Origin: JAXHMM01 sp964528445
Lineage (GTDB): Bacteria; Bacteroidota; Rhodothermia; Balneolales; Balneolaceae
Reading direction: 5' to 3'
Assembly: GCA_964528445.1 (NCBI GenBank)
Contig: CAZGSL010000008.1
Location: 8,953-72,952, forward strand
Length of the DNA stretch: 64,000 nt
A program made the position numbers and the translations under genes. Each line of letters starts with the position of its first letter. Position 1 is the first letter of the stretch. The notes under the pieces are model-generated. The model worked only from the letters and a program-made list of their open reading frames with translations. It searched no databases and had not been told where the DNA came from. Shown piece by piece: positions 36,212 through 43,771 of this stretch.

Positions 36212-38575
36212 CTAACTGTCCCCCAGTGCCTCTCTTACTCGGGCATCGTACTCGTCCGGCAGGTACTCCTTGAGCAGTTCATCCGCCCCGGGATCCTCAA
36301 AGCCGGCTATCGCCTCGGCCGCCAGGTAGCGTATGCGGGGATCGGCATCCGCCAGCAGGCTCTCCGCCCGCTCTCTCCAATCCTCCAGCGACCGGTCAAA
36401 CTGGTCCAGCAGCCGGACCGCCCGTGCCCTGACTTCGTAGTCAAACACCTCCGATATGTACTGGTCGGCGTAGGCGACCGCCCGTTCGTTTCCTCCCGCG
36501 CTGGCCAGCAGGCTGACGGCGAAGATCGCGCGGCGGCCGCTGGTATCGCTCGCGACCACCTGGTCGGTAAACGAGGAGAGCCGTTCGGTGCCGGCGATGC
36601 TGCTCAGCACCCGGGCCGCGTTCCGGAACATCTCCCGATCCCCGGTTTCCATCGCGAACCGCTCCACCCGGGAGAGAACCTGCTCGTTGCCGGTAAAGCT
36701 CTGCAGGGCCATGAGCGAGCTCGTTCGAACGGCGGGATGGGGACTCTCCAGGGCTTCCAGGAAACGCTGTTCTGTGCCCGACGCGCCCCCGGTGATCCGG
36801 GAGAGGGAGGAGAGCAGGGCCGCCCTTACGTCCGGAGAGATGTCGCTGCCCAGGAAATCCTGGATCGCGAGCTGAAGGTCGGGATTGTCGGTATGCTCGC
36901 CCAGCCCGCGGGCCGCCTCCACCCGGTCGGATACCTGCCCCGCGTTGCGTAGCTCGTAGATGAGGAAGGGTGCCGGCTTGTGCTGTTCCAGGTGCAGTTC
37001 CGGCCGGCCCGGGGCCTCCAGCCGGAAGGTGTTCAGGAGGGGAGAGACCGAGACTACGACCGAATCCTCCCGGCCCGTGAACGTCACCCTGCTCGTATCG
37101 CGGCTCCCCCCCGCCTCCACTTCAATGCCCTGGATTGCCGTCAGCTCCTCATACATCCCGTTCAGCGCGCGAAACGTGAGCGTGAGCGATCCCTGCTGTT
37201 CGTCAAACCGGTAATCCACCCGGTAGGCCACCGAATCCCGCACGGCGGCGGAATCGTCTGGGGAGGTGCGGTCTCCCGGGCGGGCGACAAAATCAGGGGG
37301 GGCGAACAGGGGCTGTCCGGCAGACCGGTACCAGCGTTCGGCGTAATCCTCCCATCCGTACACTCCGGGAGCGGCTGAGGCCGCCTCGGGGAGCGTCTCG
37401 CGCATCAGGCGTTTCATAAAGGGCCGCTCCCACTGGGGGAATGTCCGCTGCCAGATGTTCCATCTCCCGGGGGCGTACACCGCGTAGGGGGTCGCCTCCG
37501 TCGCCCTGACCAGTCCCCCCTCCCCGTCAGAGTCCCCGAAACCCGCTTCGGCTTCCAGCAGATGCTCCTCCCCTTCCGGGAGTAGCAGCGTCTGGTAGAG
37601 ATTCATCGCTTCGGCGTCTCCCCACCGCTCCCCGCGATGGCGGACGCCGAACCACTGGGCCGCCACGCCCCGAAGGAGCTGCGTTCGGAGGGATCCTGCG
37701 TTGCGGTAGAGAAAGACCGTAGCTGCTCCCCATGTCCTGGTCTCCCAGTGGTGATCGTCCAGCAGCACCACGTTAAGCCGGGAATGGGGGTAGGGCTGCT
37801 GGGTGCTCTCCTCCATCCGCTCCAGGGCCTCGGCCGCCTCGCCTGCCAGTCGCTCCCGCAGGGAGTCTTCCGCCGCCCCCTCCTCGTGGTAAAACGCCAC
37901 CTCGGTCTCCCCGGACTCGCTCACGGTATAGCCGAACCGGCCGGCCGCCCACGCCAGGGCCGGGGCGGGCACCGGCGTTTCGCTTGTGAACCTGTAGGTA
38001 ATGCGGTCTACCGACTCCACCTCCTCCCCGGTCTGGGCTCCGCTGGCCACCAGGCGGTAACCCGAGGGCAGGCTCACCGACCATTCCACGCTGAAGGCCA
38101 CCCGGGGATGATCGGGCAGGGGCACCCAGTGCCGGTTGCTGAGCGGGAGACCGCTGGTCCAGACCGTGCCCCGGTCGTTCTTCAGCAGACCGAAACGGGG
38201 GGCCGCGCGGTAGATGATCTCCACGCGGTGCTCATCGCCGCGAACCGTGGAGTCGCTGACCGACACCAGCAGGGAGTCGTTATGCAGCTGGAATTCCGCT
38301 TCGCCCCCGTCGACCAAAACCGACTCGATCTCCATATGGGCGGCATCCAGGGCCAGGGTGTCGCCGCCGTCCACGTTGGCCCGGATATCGTAGACCGCCT
38401 CGCCGGTGAGGCTCCCCTCTTCCGGGTTCGCCTCCATGGCGAGCCCCAGGTGCAGGAAACGGAAGTCGAGGGTAGGGTGCGTGCGGTAATCGGCCTGCTG
38501 GCCCAGAACCGAACCGGTTCCGAACAGCCAGCAGAATACAATCAGGGAAAGAAGCAGGCGGGGGGCTGAGTGCAT
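36212..38575 (-). CDS. M1 aminopeptidase-like protein without catalytic residues, with C-terminal HEAT-like repeats
   Basis: A 787-residue secreted protein; residues 1-25 are a signal peptide (ending LGQQ). The N-terminal half has the M1 beta-saddle pattern (LDFRFLHLGLAMEANPEEGSLTGEAVYDIRAN). At the catalytic domain the expected HELAHQWFG is RGVAAQWFG (302-310), so both zinc histidines and the catalytic Glu are gone, while QWFG is kept. The GAMEN exopeptidase loop is also replaced (TWGAATVF, 281-288). The last 270 or so residues read as HEAT-like helical repeats (RTSSLMALQSFTGNEQVL, RAIFAVSLLASAGGNERAV). It probably binds rather than cleaves peptides. The ATG at 38575 gives the signal peptide; the open frame extends another 138 codons upstream with no family resemblance. 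Confidence 0.75.
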   Translation of the reverse strand: MHSAPRLLLSLIVFCWLFGTGSVLGQQADYRTHPTLDFRFLHLGLAMEANPEEGSLTGEAVYDIRANVDGGDTLALDAAHMEIESVLVDGGEAEFQLHNDSLLVSVSDSTVRGDEHRVEIIYRAAPRFGLLKNDRGTVWTSGLPLSNRHWVPLPDHPRVAFSVEWSVSLPSGYRLVASGAQTGEEVESVDRITYRFTSETPVPAPALAWAAGRFGYTVSESGETEVAFYHEEGAAEDSLRERLAGEAAEALERMEESTQQPYPHSRLNVVLLDDHHWETRTWGAATVFLYRNAGSLRTQLLRGVAAQWFGVRHRGERWGDAEAMNLYQTLLLPEGEEHLLEAEAGFGDSDGEGGLVRATEATPYAVYAPGRWNIWQRTFPQWERPFMKRLMRETLPEAASAAPGVYGWEDYAERWYRSAGQPLFAPPDFVARPGDRTSPDDSAAVRDSVAYRVDYRFDEQQGSLTLTFRALNGMYEELTAIQGIEVEAGGSRDTSRVTFTGREDSVVVSVSPLLNTFRLEAPGRPELHLEQHKPAPFLIYELRNAGQVSDRVEAARGLGEHTDNPDLQLAIQDFLGSDISPDVRAALLSSLSRITGGASGTEQRFLEALESPHPAVRTSSLMALQSFTGNEQVLSRVERFAMETGDREMFRNAARVLSSIAGTERLSSFTDQVVASDTSGRRAIFAVSLLASAGGNERAVAYADQYISEVFDYEVRARAVRLLDQFDRSLEDWRERAESLLADADPRIRYLAAEAIAGFEDPGADELLKEYLPDEYDARVREALGDS

Positions 38576-38745
38576 GGTCGCTTTAAGTCCTGGCGATTTG
38601 ACGTTGGATGTAGAGGGCTTTTGAATGTGTATGGCCATGGATCGGCGGAGTTCCGACAAAAACCGACCCCGGCCGTCCGAGTGAAAAATAAGAATTGTAG
38701 CCGCTCCAACGAAGAAAAAGATGAACAGGACTGTTCGCCGGCTCC

Positions 38746-39534
38746 TTAACGGTCCTGCAGAAGCTCCAGCACCTCCGGCATCAGTTCTCTTCCGCAGGAG
38801 AGCCCGTTTCCGCCCCGCACGGTCGCCTCCCCCCGCACATCGCGGAAGGCGCCGCCGGCCTCCTCCAGGATGGGAAGCAGCGGCGCGGCATCCCAGAGGT
38901 TGAGGAGGGGATCGAACATCAGGTCGGCCCGACCGGCAGCTACCATCATGTGCCCGTAGGCATCCCCCCAGGTCCGGTGCATGCGGCAACGCCGCAGAAG
39001 CTGGCGGAACGGCTCCCCGTATCCCTCCTCCGTCGGCGTAGTGGCATCGGTAGTAAGAAAGAGCGCATCCTCCAGCTGTCCGCAGGATCGCACCCGGCAG
39101 AGGTCACCGTTGAGGCGGGCCCCTCTTCCCCGGGCCGCATCGCAGAGCTCGCCGGTGGCCGGTGCGTAGATCACGCCCGAAAGGGGGTCTCCCTCCACCA
39201 TGACCGCCACCAGCGTAGTGTAGAGGGGCACCCCGTGGATAAACGACCGGGTACCGTCTACGGGATCCAGGATCCACTGCACGGGAGAGTCCGGGCGAAC
39301 ACTTCCCTCTTCCTCTCCCACGATTCCGTGCTCCGGCCAGCGGCGGGTGATAAGCTCCCTCATATCCGCCTCGGCCCGGCGGTCGGCCTCCGTGACCGGC
39401 GACCGGTCTGCTTTCTGTTCTACCTCCAGCGCCTTTCCAAAATAGTCCAGGGTCCGCTCCCCCCCGGCGCGGGCGACCTCCACGGCCGTCTCATGGAGGC
39501 TTTCCAGCTCGTACCCGTGATTCCCGTCGCTCAT
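38746..39534 (-). CDS. inositol-monophosphatase-family phosphatase, HisN-like
   Basis: A 262-residue magnesium-dependent phosphatase. Metal-site motifs are GEEEG (73-77), DPVDGT (90-95) and WDAAP near residue 218. The GVPLYTTLVAVM and WGDAYGHMMVAAGRADLMFD segments fit the histidinol-phosphatase HisN branch better than classical inositol monophosphatase, but no other histidine gene is nearby. The start overlaps the end of argD by 4 bases (ATGA), so the two are coupled. Substrate could be histidinol phosphate, inositol phosphate or another sugar phosphate. Confidence 0.82.
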   Translation of the reverse strand: MSDGNHGYELESLHETAVEVARAGGERTLDYFGKALEVEQKADRSPVTEADRRAEADMRELITRRWPEHGIVGEEEGSVRPDSPVQWILDPVDGTRSFIHGVPLYTTLVAVMVEGDPLSGVIYAPATGELCDAARGRGARLNGDLCRVRSCGQLEDALFLTTDATTPTEEGYGEPFRQLLRRCRMHRTWGDAYGHMMVAAGRADLMFDPLLNLWDAAPLLPILEEAGGAFRDVRGEATVRGGNGLSCGRELMPEVLELLQDR

Positions 39535-40709
39535 GGCTGCTCCTCCCGGATGGATTCAATCAGCGCCCCGGCCAGCCTGTCCAGTTCCTCCTCGCGTATG
39601 ATAAGCGGCGGCACCAGCCGGATGACGTTCCCCTGCGTGCAGTTGGAGAGCACCCCGCGCTCCAGCATCCGGTCCACCACTCCCCTTCCGGGAAAAGAGA
39701 GCACGACCCCGAGCATCAGTCCCCTTCCCCTGATTTCGCGTACGGGCTCATCCCCGGAGAACGCCCCCGCGAGACGCTCCCGGAGGTATTCCCCTTTTAC
39801 GCGGGCTCCCTCCGCCAGGTTCTCCGTCTCAATAACCTCCAGGGCCGCGTTGGCCGCCGCGCAGGCCAGCGGATTCCCGCCGTAGGTACTCCCGTGGTCC
39901 CCGTGTCCCATAGCCCCGGCCGCCTCCCCGCGGGCCGCCATCGCGGCGACGGGAAAACCGCCTCCCATCGCCTTGCCCAGCGCCACGAGGTCCGGCCGCA
40001 CCCCGTAATGCCCGAATCCGAACAGCTCGCCGGTCCGCCCCATCCCGGTCTGCACCTCATCGACCACCAGCAGGGCGCCGTGCCTCCGGCAGAGCTCCTC
40101 CGCCCGCGCAACGAACTCCCCCGACACCCGACGGAGTCCCCCGCTGCCCTGGACGGGCTCAAAAATGATCCCGAGCGTATCCCCGTCGAATGCCTCCTCC
40201 AGGGCGTCCGTGTCGTTGAGCGGAATCTCCCGGAACCCCTCCAGCAGCGGCTCGTACCCCTCCGCGTACCTGTCCATGCCCATGGAGACGGTCGCCAGGG
40301 TACGCCCGTGGAAAGCGTTTTCCAGCGTGAGAAGCGGCCCCCTCTTGCCGCGGGCTTTCCCATACTTGCGGGCCGTCTTCAGAGCGGCTTCGATCGCTTC
40401 GGCACCGCTGTTGCAGAGAAATACGCGTTCGAGCCCGGTCATCCGTGCCAGGCGCTCGCAGAGTTTGCCCTGCGGCTCGCTGTAGTAGAAATTGGAGATG
40501 TGCATCAGGCGGCCCGCCTGCTCCCGTACGGCCTCCACCACGCGCGGGTGACAGTGTCCCAGGCTGTTGACGGCGATACCCGCGAGGGCGTCCAGGTAAC
40601 GGTTTCCCTCGCTGTCCCATACCCACACGCCCTCCCCGCGCCGGATCGTGATCGGGTACCGGTTGTATACGTCGAGGTGGTAGCGGTCGGTCTGTTCCCG
40701 GGCGTCCAT
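39531..40709 (-). CDS. argD: acetylornithine aminotransferase (class III PLP enzyme)
   Basis: A 392-residue PLP aminotransferase. The cofactor Lys is Lys246 in ALGKAMGGGFP, with Asp217 in VVDEVQTGMGRTG. The NSLGHCHPRVVEAV, CNSGAEAIEAALKTARKY and STYGGNPLACAAA stretches fit ArgD or its bifunctional ArgD/DapC form. No other arginine genes are adjacent, so N-acetylornithine, succinyl-DAP or another substrate cannot be told apart. It sits 43 bases downstream of the threonine aldolase gene. Confidence 0.86.
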   Translation of the reverse strand: MDAREQTDRYHLDVYNRYPITIRRGEGVWVWDSEGNRYLDALAGIAVNSLGHCHPRVVEAVREQAGRLMHISNFYYSEPQGKLCERLARMTGLERVFLCNSGAEAIEAALKTARKYGKARGKRGPLLTLENAFHGRTLATVSMGMDRYAEGYEPLLEGFREIPLNDTDALEEAFDGDTLGIIFEPVQGSGGLRRVSGEFVARAEELCRRHGALLVVDEVQTGMGRTGELFGFGHYGVRPDLVALGKAMGGGFPVAAMAARGEAAGAMGHGDHGSTYGGNPLACAAANAALEVIETENLAEGARVKGEYLRERLAGAFSGDEPVREIRGRGLMLGVVLSFPGRGVVDRMLERGVLSNCTQGNVIRLVPPLIIREEELDRLAGALIESIREEQP

Positions 40710-40752
40710 AGTCGAATGCGTTGGTCATTGGTCATGTGAGCCGAGCCGTTGG

Positions 40753-41775
40753 CTACGCGTAGAGCTCCCGCAGCGCCTTCTGTGCCTGATCCAGTCCGGC
40801 GTCGTCCACCTGGAAGTGGAACGTCGCCCGAAGCGTCCGCGGACCGAAGGGGACCATACGCACCCCTTTCTCCTCGAGGCGCTCCACGGCCTCCTCCGCG
40901 CTCCCCTCCTCCACGTCGAACAGCAGGATGTTGGTCTCCACCGACCCGGGATCAATTCCCAGCTTTCCACAGGAGGCGACGGTCTCCGCCAGCTCGCGTG
41001 CCCGGCGGTGGTCCTCCTCCAGCAGGGGAAGGTGATTGCGGACGGCGTAATCTGCGGCCGCGGCCAGTATCCCGATCTGCCGCATGCCGCCTCCCAGCAT
41101 CTTCCGGTAGCGGCGCGCGGTCTTCATCGCATCCCCGCTTCCGAGTATCATCGAGCCGGCGGGCGCGCCCAGCCCCTTGCTGAAACTGATCGTCATCGTG
41201 TCGCATATCTGCCCGTAAAAAGAGGGAGGCAGCTCGTTGGCCGTTATGGCGTTCCAGATCCGCGCCCCGTCCAGGTGGACCTTCAGACCCAGTTCGGAGG
41301 AGGTATCCCAGACGTCCTGGAGTTCCGAGCGGCTGTAACACGCCCCTCCCCCCTTGTTGGTGGTGTTCTCGATCACCACGGCCGAGGTTACCGGCTCCCA
41401 CTCCCGCCCGGTCCGCAGGGCGTCCTGTATGAGGGATCCGTCGATCTTGCCGCGGCTCCCCTCCACGGGGTGGAGCTGCACCGAGGAGATGAGGGCCGCC
41501 GAACTGTTCTCGTAGTTGAAAACGTGTCCCGTACGGTCGATGATCACCTCCTCTCCCGGGCGGGTCAGCAGCTTCAGGCAGACCTGGTTGCCCATGACGC
41601 CGCTGGGTACGAACAGTCCGGCCTCGAAGCCGAAGAGATCGGCCATCCGCTCCTGGAAAGCGTTGACAGTGGGATCCTCCCCGAAGACGTCGTCCCCGGT
41701 CTCGGCCGCCGTCATGGCCCGAAGCATTTCGGGCGTGGGTCGCGTAACGGTGTCGCTTCGCAGATCAACACTCAT
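40753..41775 (-). CDS. ltaE: low-specificity L-threonine aldolase
   Basis: Cleaves threonine or allo-threonine to glycine and acetaldehyde. The 340-residue PLP protein opens VDLRSDTVTRPTPEMLRAM, the family hallmark, and carries the cofactor Lys at 200 in SFSKGLGAPAGS, with VHLDGARIWNA upstream. Its ATG overlaps the stop of the threonine dehydratase gene (ATGA). The pair gives two routes of threonine breakdown from one transcript, to glycine and to 2-oxobutanoate. Confidence 0.93.
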   Translation of the reverse strand: MSVDLRSDTVTRPTPEMLRAMTAAETGDDVFGEDPTVNAFQERMADLFGFEAGLFVPSGVMGNQVCLKLLTRPGEEVIIDRTGHVFNYENSSAALISSVQLHPVEGSRGKIDGSLIQDALRTGREWEPVTSAVVIENTTNKGGGACYSRSELQDVWDTSSELGLKVHLDGARIWNAITANELPPSFYGQICDTMTISFSKGLGAPAGSMILGSGDAMKTARRYRKMLGGGMRQIGILAAAADYAVRNHLPLLEEDHRRARELAETVASCGKLGIDPGSVETNILLFDVEEGSAEEAVERLEEKGVRMVPFGPRTLRATFHFQVDDAGLDQAQKALRELYA

Positions 41776-42764
41776 GAGGGGGCGTGGTCAGATATGTTGC
41801 GGTGAAAGGTCTCCAGATCAATATTGGATCCGCAGACGATAATCCCGATCCTCCTCCCCTCCAGACGATCCCTGAGGGGGCCCGCCGCGGCGGCCGTGGC
41901 CGAGGCCCCGGCCGGTTCCAGCGCCAGTTTCATCTCCTCGAACATCGTCCGCATGGCCCGTGCCATTTCAGCATCGCTTACGGTCACCAGCTCATCCACC
42001 GAGCGGCGGCAGAGGCCAAAACTGTAGGGTTCGGCGTGGGGGGCGCCCAGGCTGTCGGCGATGGTCCTCACCTCGTCAATCGATTCGGGCTTTCCCGCCG
42101 CGAAGCTCCGCTTCATCGAGTCGGCCCCCTCCGGCTCCACGCCGTAGACCCGGCAGTCCGGGTTGATCGCCTTCACCGCCGTGGAGATCCCTGCGCAGAG
42201 TCCGCCGCCGCCGATGGGCACGATCACGGCCTCGAGCCCCTCCACCTGCTCCATCAGTTCCAGTCCCACGGTAGCGGTACCCAGCGCCGTCAGGCGTCCC
42301 TCGAAAGGGTGTACGAAGGCACGCCCCTCCTCCCGCTCGATCTGCTCCACCTTGTCGAACGCCCGGTGCACGTCCTCCACCAGGATCACCTCGGCCCCGA
42401 ACTTTTCGCACCGCTCCACGCGCGCCCGGTTGGCCGACTCGGGCATAACCACCTTGGCCGAAATGCCCAGCGAACGGGCGGCAAAAGCCACCGCGATGGC
42501 GTGATTGCCCGCACTGACGGCGGTCACTCCCCGCTCACGTTGCTCCTCGTCCAGGTCCAGCATGTTCATCAGGGCTCCGCGCGGCTTGAAACTGCCGCCG
42601 TACTGGAAAAGCTCCAGCTTGAGCCAGATATCGGTCTCCTCCCCGAAAATCTCGCCGGGAATCTCTCCCTGCCAGTTCCAGACGGGGGTCTCCCTCACCC
42701 GGTACATCAACTTTTCCCGGGCCTTCCTTATCTCCTCCAGCGTGGGAACGTTCGGTTCAGTCAT
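41772..42764 (-). CDS. threonine/serine dehydratase, catalytic domain only
   Basis: A 330-residue fold-type II PLP enzyme. The cofactor Lys is Lys60 in GSFKPRGA; the phosphate-binding loop is GGGGLCAG and SAGNHAIAVA is the substrate region. There is no C-terminal ACT regulatory domain, so it is the short catabolic or serine-racemase-like form rather than IlvA. The ATG at 42764 lies in an 8-base overlap with the upstream dehydrogenase gene; an in-frame ATG 10 codons earlier is less likely. It yields 2-oxobutanoate or pyruvate. Confidence 0.88.
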   Translation of the reverse strand: MTEPNVPTLEEIRKAREKLMYRVRETPVWNWQGEIPGEIFGEETDIWLKLELFQYGGSFKPRGALMNMLDLDEEQRERGVTAVSAGNHAIAVAFAARSLGISAKVVMPESANRARVERCEKFGAEVILVEDVHRAFDKVEQIEREEGRAFVHPFEGRLTALGTATVGLELMEQVEGLEAVIVPIGGGGLCAGISTAVKAINPDCRVYGVEPEGADSMKRSFAAGKPESIDEVRTIADSLGAPHAEPYSFGLCRRSVDELVTVSDAEMARAMRTMFEEMKLALEPAGASATAAAAGPLRDRLEGRRIGIIVCGSNIDLETFHRNISDHAPS

Positions 42765-43611
42765 GTTCGTAGAATCCTTCCCCGGTTTTGTCACCCAGCT
42801 TGCCGGCGTCCACCATCTTGACGAGAAGGGGGCACGGCCGGTATTTGGGGTCCTTGAAGCCCTCGTAGAGTACGTTCAGGATATCCAGGCAGACGTCCAG
42901 CCCGATGAAATCGGCCAGCCTCAGGGGGCCCATCGGATGGGCCATGCCCAGCTTCATCACCGAATCCACGTTTTCCGGGGTGGCGACGCCCTCATAGACG
43001 CAGTAGATCGCCTCATTGATCATCGGCATCAGCACCCTGTTGGAGACGAATCCCGGGTAATCGCTGACTGGCACCGGCGTCTTGTCCAGCAGGCGCGCGG
43101 TCTCCTCCACCGCCTGGTAGGTCTCGTCGGATGTTTCCAGTCCGCGCACGATCTCCACCAGCTTCATCACGGGGACGGGATTAAAAAAGTGCATGCCGAT
43201 GAACCGCTCCGGGCGTGAAGTGGCGGCCGCCAGGCGGGTGATGGAGATGGAGGAGGTATTGGTCGCCAGGATGGCGCTCTCGGGCGCTGCCTTGTCCACT
43301 TCTCCGAACACCTTCTTCTTAAGCTCGAAATGCTCAGGCACCGCCTCCACCACCAGGTCGGCGTCTCCTGCCGCCTCGATGGTGTTCGTAAAGGTTTCGA
43401 TGTTGTTGAGGGCCTGCACCTTGGCAGATGCGTCGATCTTCTCCTTCTTGACCATCCGTTCCAGGTTCTTGTCGATGGTCTGTAGCGCCTTCTCGGCCAG
43501 CTCCTCGCTGGTTTCCACAAGGCGGACCGGGATGTCGTTCATGGCAAATACATGCGCGATGCCGTTCCCCATGGTGCCCCCGCCTATGACCGCTGCTCTT
43601 TTTATCTCCAT
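42757..43611 (-). CDS. 3-hydroxybutyryl-CoA dehydrogenase
   Basis: A 284-residue NAD-dependent dehydrogenase. The Rossmann motif GGGTMGNGIAH is at 10-20, Ser120 lies in ATNTSSISI and the catalytic His141 in GMHFFNPVPVMKLVE, followed by DYPGFVSNRVL. This is the stand-alone HBDH type (about 280 residues), used in butanoate or fatty-acid oxidation and in polyester metabolism. It heads the minus-strand amino-acid run and has an AAGGA ribosome-binding site before its ATG. Its place ahead of threonine genes is unexplained. Confidence 0.93.
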   Translation of the reverse strand: MEIKRAAVIGGGTMGNGIAHVFAMNDIPVRLVETSEELAEKALQTIDKNLERMVKKEKIDASAKVQALNNIETFTNTIEAAGDADLVVEAVPEHFELKKKVFGEVDKAAPESAILATNTSSISITRLAAATSRPERFIGMHFFNPVPVMKLVEIVRGLETSDETYQAVEETARLLDKTPVPVSDYPGFVSNRVLMPMINEAIYCVYEGVATPENVDSVMKLGMAHPMGPLRLADFIGLDVCLDILNVLYEGFKDPKYRPCPLLVKMVDAGKLGDKTGEGFYEHD

Positions 43612-43724
43612 ACTATCCTTTCTTTAACCGTTTTGATGCTTTTCCAATTTTATGTGGTGAGAGTAGAGAATTCTGCCGGTTTAATCAATACCGCACGCCG
43701 CTATCTCTTTCTCACGGAGTTTTG

Positions 43725-43731
43725 TACTTTC
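43725..43731 (+). promoter_or_regulatory. possible -7 promoter element before the penicillin acylase gene
   Basis: TTTTGTACTTTC contains the heptamer TACTTTC 41 bases before the ATG. It resembles TAnnTTTG with one base fewer. No convincing -33 element was seen. Confidence 0.3.
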
Positions 43732-43771
43732 ATCCGAACACGAATCGGGCAACCAAGATTCAGCTTCTCCG

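Noticed and set aside
38723..38736. GAACAGGACTGTTC dyad downstream of the HisN-like gene as a terminator or LexA-like box
   Set aside because: The arms leave only a two-base loop, the following T-rich stretch is broken, and the spacing does not match GAAC-N4-GTTC LexA boxes.
38576..38989. Upstream extension of the M1-like gene by 138 codons
   Set aside because: The extension overlaps the HisN-like gene and the added residues are Gly/Arg-rich without similarity; the ATG at 38575 gives a clean signal peptide.
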